A stretch of DNA of 20,560 nt from JBBQTU01 sp038213005 (GCA_038213005.1 JBBQTU010000049.1:1-20560), one strand, 5' to 3'; positions 1-6,611 are shown, counted from the stretch's first letter. Numbers and translations: made by a program. The notes: generated by a model from the letters alone, not told the origin.

Positions 1-85
1 TGGAACCAGAGTTCTAAGGCACCGTGCGCGTGCGGGACGTCTTCCTGTTGCAGTTCGTCAGCGAAATAGTGAAAGGGATGGAGCC

Positions 86-1735
86 ATGCCTCTTCGTATC
101 GTCATCGTCGGTGGTGTTGCCGGTGGCATGAGCGCGGCGACTCGCGCCCGCCGGGTCAACGAGAATGCGTCGATCATCGTCCTGGAAAAGGGCGGTTTCA
201 TCTCGTACGCCAACTGCGGGTTGCCGTATTACATTGATGGCAGGATCGCCCCGAGCGACAAACTGCTGCTGACCACGCCCAAGGCCGTGGCATCACGCTA
301 CAACATCGACGCACGGGTCGGCCACAAGGCTGTGCGCATCGATCGCCAGAAGAAGCGCGTCGTGGTGGAGGAACTCGCCACGGGGCGAGAATACGAGTTG
401 CCTTACGACAAACTGATTCTCGCGATGGGGGCGAATCCCATCATCCCGGGGATCGACCATGTCGCGGCCCCCAACGTCTTTGTCGTCCGCGCCGTGGAGG
501 ACATCGTCGCCACGGATGCATGGATCAAGGTAGAGGGTGCGAAGAAGGCCGTGGTCGTGGGCGCGGGGTATATCGGGCTGGAAATGGCCGAGACCCTGCG
601 GCACGCGGGCCTGGCTGTCACGGTGCTTGAGAAGATGCCGCATCCGCTGCCGCTCCAGGATCCGGAGATGGTGGCACCTGTTCGCACGGCCCTTGCCGGC
701 GGGGGCGTTGAACTGATCACCGGCGACGGGCTCAAGGCGTTGCAGGCGGATGGCGCGGGCGGGCGGGTTACGGCCGCTGAAACCGAGTCGGGCAAGACGA
801 TCCCCGCCGACCTTGTGATCCTGTCGATCGGCGTGCGTCCCAATATCGCGCTGGCCCAGTCGGCGGGCCTGGACATCGGTCAGAGTGGCGCGGTGAAGGT
901 GGATGAATATCAGCGGAGCAGCGACGCGGACATCTACGCCGTCGGCGACATGGCCGAGGTGATCCACGGCGTGACACTTGAGGCGACCCGCATCCCGCTG
1001 GCCGGCCCGGCCAACCGCGCTGGCCGCCTGGCGGGCGAACATGCCGCGACGGGTAAATCCGCAGCGGCCGGGCAGGTACTGGGCACTGCGATCGTGCAGG
1101 TCTTTGATATCGCGTGCGGGATCACGGGCCTGTCTGAGGCGGCGGCCCGTCGCGCGGGACTGGATGTCGACACCGCCTACGTGCTGCCAGCGAACCACGC
1201 GTCTTACTATCCCGGCGCCAAGCAGATGCGACTGAAGCTGGTGTACGAGAAGCCGACCGGCCGAGTTCTGGGCGCCCAGGCGACTGGTCCCGATGGTATC
1301 GACAAGCGTCTGGACATCATCGCCACGGCGATGCATTTCCGTGGGACCATCGACGACCTGGCGGAGTTGGATCTGGCGTATGCTCCCCAGTTTGGCTCGG
1401 CAAAGGACCCTGTCCACTTTGCCGCGTTCGTGGCCCAGAATCAGCAGCGAGACCTGACGCCGGCGACGGCTCCGCACTGGGGCGCTGAGGGTCGGATGCT
1501 GATCGACGTTCGGACTCCCAAGGAATTCGCCGACGGGGCGATGCCCGGCGCGATCAACATCCCTGTCGACCAGCTCCGGGACCGACTGCGCGAACTGGAC
1601 GTCGCGAAGCCGATCACAATCCACTGCCAGGTGGGCTTGCGCGGCCATGTTGCCACGCGCATTCTCAAGCAGCACGGCTTTGCCGATGTGCTGAATATGA
1701 AGGGCGGCTATCTGATGGCCAAGGCGACGGTGTAA
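86..1735 (+). CDS. CoA-disulfide reductase / NADH oxidase family flavoprotein with C-terminal rhodanese domain
   Basis: Predicted cytoplasmic FAD/NAD(P)H flavoenzyme of 549 aa. Family members reduce CoA disulfide or CoA persulfide/polysulfide; the fused sulfurtransferase domain points to persulfide or elemental-sulfur handling. Seen in the sequence: an N-terminal FAD-binding motif (VGGVAGGMSAATRARR, residues 8-23); the family active-site signature SYANCGLPYY with Cys44; a second dinucleotide-binding motif, VVVGAGYIGLEMAE, near residue 155; the FAD-contacting motif IYAVGDMAEV at about 283-292; and a rhodanese domain from about 465 to the end (LIDVRTPKEF, then the loop IHCQVGLRGH with Cys514). 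Length fits CoADR-rhodanese fusions. The ATG is preceded by AAAGGG about eight bases upstream, and homologues start directly at this FAD motif. The gene stands alone on + and converges on the next gene with only 8 bases between stops. The family call is secure; the true substrate (CoA disulfide, persulfide or oxygen) is not determined. Confidence 0.93.
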   Translation: MPLRIVIVGGVAGGMSAATRARRVNENASIIVLEKGGFISYANCGLPYYIDGRIAPSDKLLLTTPKAVASRYNIDARVGHKAVRIDRQKKRVVVEELATGREYELPYDKLILAMGANPIIPGIDHVAAPNVFVVRAVEDIVATDAWIKVEGAKKAVVVGAGYIGLEMAETLRHAGLAVTVLEKMPHPLPLQDPEMVAPVRTALAGGGVELITGDGLKALQADGAGGRVTAAETESGKTIPADLVILSIGVRPNIALAQSAGLDIGQSGAVKVDEYQRSSDADIYAVGDMAEVIHGVTLEATRIPLAGPANRAGRLAGEHAATGKSAAAGQVLGTAIVQVFDIACGITGLSEAAARRAGLDVDTAYVLPANHASYYPGAKQMRLKLVYEKPTGRVLGAQATGPDGIDKRLDIIATAMHFRGTIDDLAELDLAYAPQFGSAKDPVHFAAFVAQNQQRDLTPATAPHWGAEGRMLIDVRTPKEFADGAMPGAINIPVDQLRDRLRELDVAKPITIHCQVGLRGHVATRILKQHGFADVLNMKGGYLMAKATV

Positions 1736-1743
1736 TGTCCCGG

Positions 1744-3162
1744 TTATTCCAGATGAACGCTGGTGCCGCTGGCGACCTGTGCCGGGTGTTTCTTGGCCGA
1801 GATCTGTTCTGGCGATAGCGCGAACAGCGGCGAGATCTCCAGCACACAGTCTGGCTCGCCATCCTTCATCGGGACCTGGACGCCGGCCTGCTGCAGCCAG
1901 CGGGCATGGCGGCGGATCTGGTCGCGCTTGCTGGTGGCGGGGGAGTCGTCGCCGGTTGCGTTCTTCACGGGCGAGAATTCCTCAGCGCGATCGGTGGTGT
2001 AGACCAGCGGGTTGGCCGCCAGCGGGATGGCGTCGAAGACAAACTGCTCGAGTTTCACGGCATTGGGCTTCTCGGGCTTGATCACCTGGCCGTGCTCGTC
2101 GACGTAGCCGACCTTTTTCTGCGCTCGATGCCAGGGCAGACGGAGCTGGCCGCCGGCGTTGAGGCGCTGGATGAAGGACACGCGCAGTGCGTGAATGGCG
2201 ATGGAGCCGGCGTTGAACTTCAGTGAGCCGTCGGGGTTGGTCTGGCGGGCCAGCGTCTCGGGCAGGTCGCTGTATTCGATGACCTGCAGTTTTCCGTCGG
2301 CGAAGCAGAAGTTGCCGACCTTTTCAAGCGGTCCGGCCTTGCCGATGGTCTTGGAACTCATCTCACTGCCGGTGAGGTCGTGCAGGCCGATGAACAGCGG
2401 GTCGATGCAGTAGACGATCGGGTTATCGACCTGGAAATAGGAGAGGTGCTCGACGCCTCGCTTTTTCATGTCGGCCAGCGCGCCGCTACGCTGGATGGCC
2501 CGCAGGCTGCCGCCATGCCCGTCCGGCGAGAGGGCCAGCGATGATTTTTCGCCCAGCAGCAGTTTCCCATCCATGGAGAACGCCGGCATCATCCCCTGCT
2601 GGAAGAAGAAAATGGCCGACGCGTCGTAGCCAAAGTAGTCGTGCTTGGCGAAGAACGCCCGGGTGGCGGCATCATTGACCTCGCTGGTCATGATGTACCA
2701 GGGGACGACCTTGCCAGCGCCGGCATCGCGTCCGCGAGCGATGAGGGTCTCGGCGAAGACCTGAAACAGCGGCTTGTTCTGGATCGGAGTGACGGGATAT
2801 TCGCCCTTGGGGCCGTCGTAGCCCAGGCGCGTGCCCTGTCCGCCGGCGACGAGGAACGCCCCGACCTTGCCGGCCCGGAGCAATTCGTTTCCGCGAGCCT
2901 GTGCCTGGGCATACAGCGTCTTCTGGTCGGCCGTCTGCGGGGTTCGCGGCAGGGGGATGATCGGCTGGATGTCCGTGGGAAGCGGCAGGACGGCCTTCTG
3001 CCGCACCTGCTGCTCGGCGAGTTCGGCGATGTAGTCCAGGTCCAGCGCTTCCAACTGGGCAAGCAGTCGTTGCTGGCCGGCCGCGTCCAGTTCACCATAG
3101 AAGCGTAAGACCTGCTGCTGTCCGATCGATTCGAGTTTTTGTTGAAGCGTTTGGAAGCTCAT
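1744..3162 (-). CDS. UDPGP-family (UAP1-like) UTP:sugar-1-phosphate uridylyltransferase
   Basis: A 472-aa cytoplasmic nucleotidyltransferase predicted to form a UDP-sugar (UDP-GlcNAc, UDP-GalNAc or UDP-glucose) from UTP and the sugar 1-phosphate, feeding envelope or polysaccharide synthesis. It has the eukaryotic-type UDPGP signature at about 103-120 (LVAGGQGTRLG followed by PKGEYPV). Segments that line up with UAP1 proteins include GVEHLSYFQVDNP, a VIEYSDLP segment, FNAGSIAIH, KKVGYVDEHG, KPEKPNAVKLEQFVFDAIPL and EEFSPVKNATGDDSP. An N-terminal helical stretch of about 60 residues also fits that family. It is unrelated in sequence to the usual bacterial GalU or GlmU. The first ATG is used although no clear Shine-Dalgarno precedes it; a promoter-like element lies so close that the mRNA could be leaderless. 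Sugar specificity cannot be read from the sequence. Confidence 0.88.
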   Translation of the reverse strand: MSFQTLQQKLESIGQQQVLRFYGELDAAGQQRLLAQLEALDLDYIAELAEQQVRQKAVLPLPTDIQPIIPLPRTPQTADQKTLYAQAQARGNELLRAGKVGAFLVAGGQGTRLGYDGPKGEYPVTPIQNKPLFQVFAETLIARGRDAGAGKVVPWYIMTSEVNDAATRAFFAKHDYFGYDASAIFFFQQGMMPAFSMDGKLLLGEKSSLALSPDGHGGSLRAIQRSGALADMKKRGVEHLSYFQVDNPIVYCIDPLFIGLHDLTGSEMSSKTIGKAGPLEKVGNFCFADGKLQVIEYSDLPETLARQTNPDGSLKFNAGSIAIHALRVSFIQRLNAGGQLRLPWHRAQKKVGYVDEHGQVIKPEKPNAVKLEQFVFDAIPLAANPLVYTTDRAEEFSPVKNATGDDSPATSKRDQIRRHARWLQQAGVQVPMKDGEPDCVLEISPLFALSPEQISAKKHPAQVASGTSVHLE

Positions 3163-3170
3163 GGCGATAA

Positions 3171-3199
3171 TGAATAGCGGAAGGATGGCGGGTTATCAA
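3171..3199 (-). promoter_or_regulatory. Possible sigma70-type promoter of the UDPGP gene
   Basis: On the minus strand TTGATA (3199-3194) is followed after exactly 17 bases by TATTCA (3176-3171). The start codon begins at 3162, only 8 bases beyond the -10 element. Initiation at the normal distance would give a leaderless or nearly leaderless transcript, which agrees with the absence of a Shine-Dalgarno. The -10 match is weak (3 of 6). Confidence 0.3.
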
Positions 3200-3249
3200 C
3201 GGCCCCCCACGCAGGCACCGACGCAGCTCAAAATCTTTGACGCGAAGAG

Positions 3250-3290
3250 GGATTTAACCGTGGATGGCGCGGATTGACGCGGATCAGAGC
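3250..3290. repeat. Short degenerate tandem 'GGAT' repeat
   Basis: Three consecutive 9-10 base units begin with GGAT: GGATGGCGC (3262-3270), GGATTGACGC (3271-3280) and GGATCAGAGC (3281-3290), preceded by GGATTTAACCGT. Similar 'ggatttaaccacggat' text is common between genes in planctomycetes and relatives, from memory rather than a search. Only one copy is visible here, so the repeat-family assignment is tentative. Confidence 0.35.
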
Positions 3291-3300
3291 TGAGCAGAAC

Positions 3301-3435
3301 CCGCGCGCCGCGCCGATCTTCAACGCGAAGGTCGTCAACGGCGAGGTGGAACTGAAGTTCATCAAGAACGGGTTTACTGGCGTGGAGATTGAGTGCCAGC
3401 GCGGCACCGAGATGGTCTCCCCCGGCGCAGCGTGA
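3301..3435 (+). pseudogene. C-terminal remnant of a hypothetical protein
   Basis: Frame 1 reads as plausible protein from about 3313 (PIFNAKVVNGEVELKFIKNG) through GVEIECQRGTEM to a TGA at 3433-3435. Upstream it runs into repeat-like sequence and a stop at 3238, with no start codon. The 'VELKFIKNGFTGVEIECQRG' pattern resembles the C-terminal region of hypothetical proteins I recall from planctomycetes and Verrucomicrobia (GV-x-I-x-x-x-RG, normally followed by '-FLA-DT-'). Here the pattern stops abruptly after the RG motif, so both ends are missing. Decayed fragment is the best reading; a chance frame is possible. Confidence 0.4.
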
Positions 3436-3506
3436 CCTTACTAGAACACGGACGAGAAAGCCTTGGAAGGTGTCCTGTCTCCGAGCGTCGTGGTAGGATC
3501 AAGGCC

Positions 3507-3557
3507 ATGAAGCCGACGGTCATGGGTAATCTGCTGGCGCCCGAGGAGTTGCCATGA
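3507..3557 (+). other. 16-codon upstream frame coupled to the small protein at 3554
   Basis: ATG at 3507 opens MKPTVMGNLLAPEELP and ends with a TGA that overlaps the next ATG as ATGA (3554-3557). The overlap suggests translational coupling, either as an upstream leader frame or as the truncated N-terminus of a former partner gene. The frame is too short for composition evidence and lacks a clear ribosome-binding site. Confidence 0.25.
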
Positions 3558-3724
3558 AGCAGGCGAAACCCATTGATGATCCGGTCGTGGCTGAAGTAAG
3601 AAAGGCCCGGGCGGAGCTCTTCGCGGAGTGCGGCCGGGACCTGCACAAGCTTTTTGCCCACATCCGGCGACAGGAACAGCAGCGCGGCCCAAACCCAAAG
3701 CGTCGGCGCAAAGCAGTCGCGTAG
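3554..3724 (+). CDS. 56-aa small protein of the 'DPVVxEVRxxR' type, function unknown
   Basis: This encodes 56 aa starting MKQAKPIDDPVVAEVRKARA, continuing through FAECGRDLHKLFAHIRRQE and ending in a basic tail (PKRRRKAVA). GAGGAG lies 5 bases before the ATG and the start overlaps the preceding stop (ATGA), so translation is well supported for so short a gene. The pattern (acidic DP, EVR-x-x-R, then D-L-x-x-L, then an IRR-x-E stretch) is one I recall from many uncharacterised short proteins of cyanobacteria and planctomycetes, often in toxin-antitoxin-like pairs, but no toxin gene sits beside this one. It is predicted to be mostly alpha-helical and soluble, with a basic C-terminus that could bind nucleic acid. 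A hairpin-forming inverted repeat lies about 120 bases downstream. Confidence 0.55.
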   Translation: MKQAKPIDDPVVAEVRKARAELFAECGRDLHKLFAHIRRQEQQRGPNPKRRRKAVA

Positions 3725-3844
3725 CTCGGCCGGGCAGAACGCGGACCATTCCGACGTTCCGACGCCCTGCGAAGCGGGCATGCTTGGAGTCCGTCACACC
3801 AGGCAAGTCGGGCTGGGAAAGCCCCGCTAGTATTCAAACTTACT

Positions 3845-3914
3845 ACGACGCAACGACGCAACGACGAATACTCCGCCCTTTTTCGTCGTCGTCGTCGTTG
3901 CGTTGTTGCGTCGT
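3845..3914. repeat. Imperfect 23-bp inverted repeat built from ACGACGCA units
   Basis: The left arm (3845-3867) is a direct repeat of ACGACGCA-type units. The right arm (3892-3914) is its reverse complement with a single difference. In a plus-strand RNA that difference becomes a G.U pair, giving an uninterrupted 23-bp stem over a 24-base loop; in a minus-strand RNA it is a C.A mismatch. There is no T-run after the stem, so it is not a standard terminator. It looks like a dispersed intergenic palindrome. Confidence 0.7.
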
Positions 3915-3978
3915 GGTGACAGTCTTCGCGGCTTGGTGAACTCGCGGGCTGCTCCCGTGCTCAAGGCGACAGCGCGGG

Positions 3979-4761
3979 TTATACCGCCAGCGCCTCTATT
4001 TCCAGGCGCATCATGCGGACGGCGATGCGGCCCTCCAAATCTGCGGGGTATCGCGCGAGGTAGCGGTCGATGATTTCGTTGATCCATCGCTTGCGCAGTG
4101 GCTCGGGCACCGGATGGACGTAAGGCATCCAGGTGGTTCTCAGCCAGCCGGAGAGGGCGGCGGGGGAGTCGTGCAGCATGAGCTTTGGGATCAGTTGCAT
4201 GCGCAGCGGGCGCAGGTTGGCTTCGCTGAGCCACAGGCGGTATTCGCCGGGGCCGTGGAAACCGTAGCTGAACTTAAAGTCGCGGAAATAGGGCAGCCAA
4301 TCCTCGCGGCGCATCAGGGGCAGGATGATGGAGATCAACTGGGATGCGTTGCCTTTGCCCCCCATCTGCAGCAGGATTCGGCCGCCCGTCTTGAGCGAGC
4401 GTCGGATGCCGGCCAGGACGGGGCCGTGATCGTCCACCCAGTGCAGGGCGGCGTTAGAGAAGACGACGTCGAACTGGTTCTTGAAAGGCAGGTCGCTGGC
4501 GTCAGCGACCTCGAAGCGCAGGTTGTTTTGCAGGGCGAACTTCTCGGCGGCGAAGGCGATCATCTCGGGCGAACTGTCGACGCCGACGACTTTTCCGGCC
4601 GGCACCTGGGCGGCGAGCTCGGCCGTCACCTTGCCGTCACCGCAGCCGATATCCAGCACCGCCTCGCGGCCGGTGAGCTTGAGTTTGGCGATCAGTTCCC
4701 TCGCCCAGGCTTGCTGGTGAGAGGACTGGCGGGCGTATTCTGCGGGATTCCATTTGATCAT
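3979..4761 (-). CDS. Class I SAM-dependent methyltransferase, trans-aconitate methyltransferase-like
   Basis: A 260-aa cytoplasmic methyltransferase. Seen: SAM-binding motif I VLDIGCGDG (35-43), the acidic/SSPEMI segment after the next strand (VVGVDSSPEMIAFA), a DASDLPF motif, FSNAALHWVDDH, and the post-core GGRILLQMGG. The start (MIKWNPAEYA), the 'NAALHWVDDH' block, a tryptophan-rich segment (WLRTTWMPYV) and the RYLARYP tail follow the order seen in E. coli Tam, which methylates trans-aconitate. The gene lies 107 bases downstream of leuA on the same strand, separated by a strong hairpin. Yeast Tmt1, also a trans-aconitate methyltransferase, methylates 3-isopropylmalate from leucine synthesis; that makes a leucine-pathway carboxylate a reasonable alternative substrate, by inference only. 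The ATG has no strong ribosome-binding site. The fold is secure; the substrate is open. Confidence 0.82.
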   Translation of the reverse strand: MIKWNPAEYARQSSHQQAWARELIAKLKLTGREAVLDIGCGDGKVTAELAAQVPAGKVVGVDSSPEMIAFAAEKFALQNNLRFEVADASDLPFKNQFDVVFSNAALHWVDDHGPVLAGIRRSLKTGGRILLQMGGKGNASQLISIILPLMRREDWLPYFRDFKFSYGFHGPGEYRLWLSEANLRPLRMQLIPKLMLHDSPAALSGWLRTTWMPYVHPVPEPLRKRWINEIIDRYLARYPADLEGRIAVRMMRLEIEALAV

Positions 4762-4796
4762 GTTCTGTTCGTGTCTCTCTGTCTTGGGCGGGTAAG

Positions 4797-4830
4797 GGCA
4801 ACCCGGCGAACCTTGGTCCGCCGGGCTGCC
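4797..4830 (-). terminator. Strong hairpin after leuA (12-bp stem, no T-run)
   Basis: GGCA (4797-4800) and CCCGGCG (4802-4808) pair with CGCCGGG (4819-4825) and TGCC (4827-4830) over a 10-base loop. The one unmatched position is A/C on plus but G.U in a minus-strand transcript, so the stem is continuous only in RNA read in the leuA direction. The following bases (TTACCC) lack a U-tract, so partial termination, RNA processing or 3'-end protection is as likely as full termination. Confidence 0.55.
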
Positions 4831-4868
4831 TTGGTACTACATTGCTGGCATACTCTTTGGTGGATTGG

Positions 4869-6428
4869 CTACGGTTGTTCAACGACCGCGTGCGGGTGAA
4901 GCCGCCCGTCCCGGTCGTTGATGTTCCTCAGACGGTTGATGGCGGCCAGATACGCCAAGGCGCTGGCTTCGAGAATGTCGGTGCTCAGGCCACGCCCACG
5001 CACCTTACGATGACTGTGGGCCAGTTCGATCTGCACCTCGCCCTGGGCCTCTTTGCCCTGGCTGATGCTGCGGATGCGGTAGTCGGTCAGCTCGGCCTTG
5101 AAGCCGGTCATGCGCTGGATCGTGGAGTAGATGGCATCCACCGGGCCGTCGCCGACCGACGCATCGGTCACGACTTCACCATTGCTGTCGCGCAGCGTGA
5201 CGGTGGCGGTCGGGATCGTGTGCGAGCCGCTGGTGACCTGCACGCCCTGCAGTGTCCACAACTGGTGGGTCAGCTCGAGCTGGTCGTCCATGATCGCTTC
5301 GATGTCCTCGTCAAACACTTCCTTCTTCTTGTCGGCCAGCGTCTTGAAGCGGGTGAAAGACTGCTCCGTTTGCTCATCGGTCAGGCTGTAGCCCAGGTCG
5401 ATCACGCGCTGCTTGAACGCGTGCCGGCCGGAATGCTTGCCCAGGACCAGCGAGTTCTTCGCCAGGCCCACCGACTCGGGCGACATGATCTCGTAGGTCT
5501 CGCGGAACTTCATGACGCCATCCTGGTGGATGCCGGACTCATGTGCGAAGGCGTTCATTCCGACGATCGCCTTGTTGCGCTGCACCGTCAGGCCGGTCAG
5601 CGAGCTGACCATGCGGCTGGTGGGGTGGATCTTGGTCGCGTCGATGCGGGTGCCGATGTTGTAGACATCGCTGCGCACCTTCAGGGCCATCACGATCTCT
5701 TCCAGAGCCGCATTGCCGGCCCGTTCGCCGATGCCGTTGATGGTGCACTCCACCTGGCGGGCGCCGTTCTCCACGGCCGCCAGCGAGTTGGCCACCGCCA
5801 TGCCCAGGTCGTTGTGACAGTGGGACGACAGGATGATGCCTTTGGCCTTGATGGCGGGGATGTGCTCGATCAGGTACTTGAATACCTCTCCATAGGTCTT
5901 GGGCGTGGCATAGCCGACGGTGTCGGGGATGTTCAGCGTGGTCGCCCCAGCCTCGATGATGGCCGAGACGATCTCCTGCAGGAACTCCAGTTCGGTGCGG
6001 CTGGCATCCTCAGGCGAGAACTCCACATCGTCGGTGTATCCCCGGGCCTGCTTCACCGCTTCGACGCTGATGCGGATGATGTCTTCCTTGCCCTTTTTCA
6101 GCTTGAAATCGCGGTGGATCTTGCTGGTGGCGCAGAAGACGTGGATCCGCCCGTGGGCAGCATCCTTGACGGCTTCACCGGCGCGATCGATGTCCTTGGG
6201 ATTGCATCGGGCCAACCCGCAGACGGTGGCCCTGGTCAGGATGCCGGCGATCTGGCGAACCGACTCAAAGTCGCCGTTGGAACTGATGGGGAAGCCGGCT
6301 TCGATGACATCGACGCCGAGCGACTCGAGCTGCCGGGCAATCTCCAGCTTTTCCAGGAGCGTCAGGGTGGCTCCGGGTGATTGCTCGCCATCTCGCAGCG
6401 TCGTGTCGAAAATTCGTATCATCTCCAT
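4869..6428 (-). CDS. leuA: 2-isopropylmalate synthase
   Basis: A 519-aa cytoplasmic enzyme that condenses acetyl-CoA with 2-oxoisovalerate to 2-isopropylmalate, the first committed step of leucine synthesis. Seen: the N-terminal signature IFDTTLRDGEQSPGA near residue 5, EAGFPISSNGDFE, the divalent-metal motif HCHNDLGMAVANS (around 201), the NGIGERAGNAALEE loop, HESGIHQDG, and a C-terminal LeuA dimerisation/leucine-feedback domain (from about 390, with GDGPVDAIY). The frame is open 16 codons further upstream, but ATG 6428 is chosen because AAAGGAAG lies 8 bases before it and homologues begin at the IFDTTLRDGEQ block. Upstream lies a leucine-rich leader peptide and attenuator, so transcription should respond to charged leucine tRNA, in addition to feedback by leucine on the C-terminal domain. 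Confidence 0.96.
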   Translation of the reverse strand: MEMIRIFDTTLRDGEQSPGATLTLLEKLEIARQLESLGVDVIEAGFPISSNGDFESVRQIAGILTRATVCGLARCNPKDIDRAGEAVKDAAHGRIHVFCATSKIHRDFKLKKGKEDIIRISVEAVKQARGYTDDVEFSPEDASRTELEFLQEIVSAIIEAGATTLNIPDTVGYATPKTYGEVFKYLIEHIPAIKAKGIILSSHCHNDLGMAVANSLAAVENGARQVECTINGIGERAGNAALEEIVMALKVRSDVYNIGTRIDATKIHPTSRMVSSLTGLTVQRNKAIVGMNAFAHESGIHQDGVMKFRETYEIMSPESVGLAKNSLVLGKHSGRHAFKQRVIDLGYSLTDEQTEQSFTRFKTLADKKKEVFDEDIEAIMDDQLELTHQLWTLQGVQVTSGSHTIPTATVTLRDSNGEVVTDASVGDGPVDAIYSTIQRMTGFKAELTDYRIRSISQGKEAQGEVQIELAHSHRKVRGRGLSTDILEASALAYLAAINRLRNINDRDGRLHPHAVVEQP

Positions 6429-6481
6429 AGCAGACTTCCTTTCAGACAGGCACCGGCCACCCGATGCCAAAACCATAAACG

Positions 6482-6511
6482 AAAAAAGCCCCGCGACTCA
6501 AGTCGCAGGGC
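6482..6511 (-). terminator. Attenuator terminator in the leuA leader
   Basis: Minus-strand RNA: GCCCTGCGAC (6511-6502), loop TTGA, GTCGCGGGGC (6497-6488), then six U (6487-6482). The 10-bp stem has one G.U pair. It sits between the leader peptide stop and the leuA start (6428), the normal place for an attenuator. Its 5' arm can pair instead with sequence at the leader stop codon (6535-6543), and its 3' arm can pair with 6581-6590. Confidence 0.88.
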
Positions 6512-6590
6512 CCGTTTAATCACCATTGGTGACTCCCTACGACGCGCACGAAAGAAGCAGGCCGAGCCCGGCCAAGCTAAGTCGCGGAGT
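6502..6590 (-). promoter_or_regulatory. Alternative RNA pairings of the leucine attenuator (segments 1, 2, 3)
   Basis: Segment 1 is ACTCCGCGAC (6590-6581, codons 8-11 of the leader). Segment 2 is GTCGTAGGGAGT (6543-6532, across the leader stop codon). Segment 3 is CCCTGCGAC (6510-6502, 5' arm of the terminator). The 1:2 pairing is 5+5 bp with a 2-base bulge, forming the protector hairpin when translation finishes. The 2:3 pairing (GTCGTAGGG with CCCTGCGAC) is 9 continuous bp with one G.U and would be the antiterminator when a ribosome stalls on leucine codons. Segment 3 with segment 4 is the terminator. All pairings were checked by hand; energies were not computed. Confidence 0.8.
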
Positions 6591-6611
6591 CTGGAGAGCC
6601 AAAACCATCAT
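6537..6611 (-). CDS. leuL: leuA leader peptide (leucine attenuation peptide)
   Basis: A 24-codon frame beginning MMVLALQTPRL and ending LAGLGLLLSCAS, then TAG at 6539-6537. Eight of its 24 codons are leucine (codons 4, 6, 11, 13, 16, 18, 19, 20), with L-G-LLL near the end. It lies between a promoter and an intrinsic terminator, and its stop codon lies inside segment 2 of the attenuator. Leucine codons 11 and 13 fall at and just after segment 1, so a ribosome short of leucyl-tRNA would mask segment 1 and free segment 2 to form the antiterminator. There is no good Shine-Dalgarno. The predicted transcription start is only a few bases upstream, so the peptide may be read from a nearly leaderless mRNA, starting at either of two adjacent ATGs. 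It has no expected function as a protein beyond stalling. Confidence 0.85.
   Translation of the reverse strand: MMVLALQTPRLSLAGLGLLLSCAS

Larger units (their letters stand above)
3163..3978. other. Gene-poor stretch with gene remnants and repeats
   Basis: About 800 bases between two minus-strand genes. It holds repetitive sequence (3250-3290), a short coding remnant on + (3301-3435), a coupled pair of very short + frames (3507-3557 and 3554-3724), and a strong inverted repeat (3845-3914). The longer minus-strand open frames between 3374 and 3861 have no ribosome-binding site and no recognisable protein pattern and were not called. A weak GGGCT/AGCCC hairpin sits near 3812-3827. The stretch looks like a graveyard or insertion-tolerant spot. 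Confidence 0.55.

Noticed and set aside
1..85. Upstream extension of the reductase frame, and a possible gene end at 15-17 (TAA)
   Set aside because: The frame is open to the window edge, but the translation before ATG 86 is not like the family. The five codons before the TAA are too few to support a gene.
293..1675. 460-codon minus-strand open frame opposite the CoA-disulfide reductase
   Set aside because: It is a shadow of the plus-strand gene, whose motifs are unmistakable; its translation is rich in Arg, His and Gln with no domain pattern.
3374..3861. Overlapping minus-strand frames of 113-135 codons in the gene-poor stretch
   Set aside because: They lack ribosome-binding sites, are rich in Arg and Pro, and oppose the better supported 56-aa gene.
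4842..6380. 512-codon plus-strand open frame opposite leuA
   Set aside because: Antisense shadow in GC-rich coding DNA. The translation is a run of Asp, His, Val and Gly without motifs, while leuA on the other strand is certain.
6429..6476. Longer leuA start at 6476
   Set aside because: It adds 16 residues not expected in the family and lacks the AAAGGAAG site that precedes ATG 6428.
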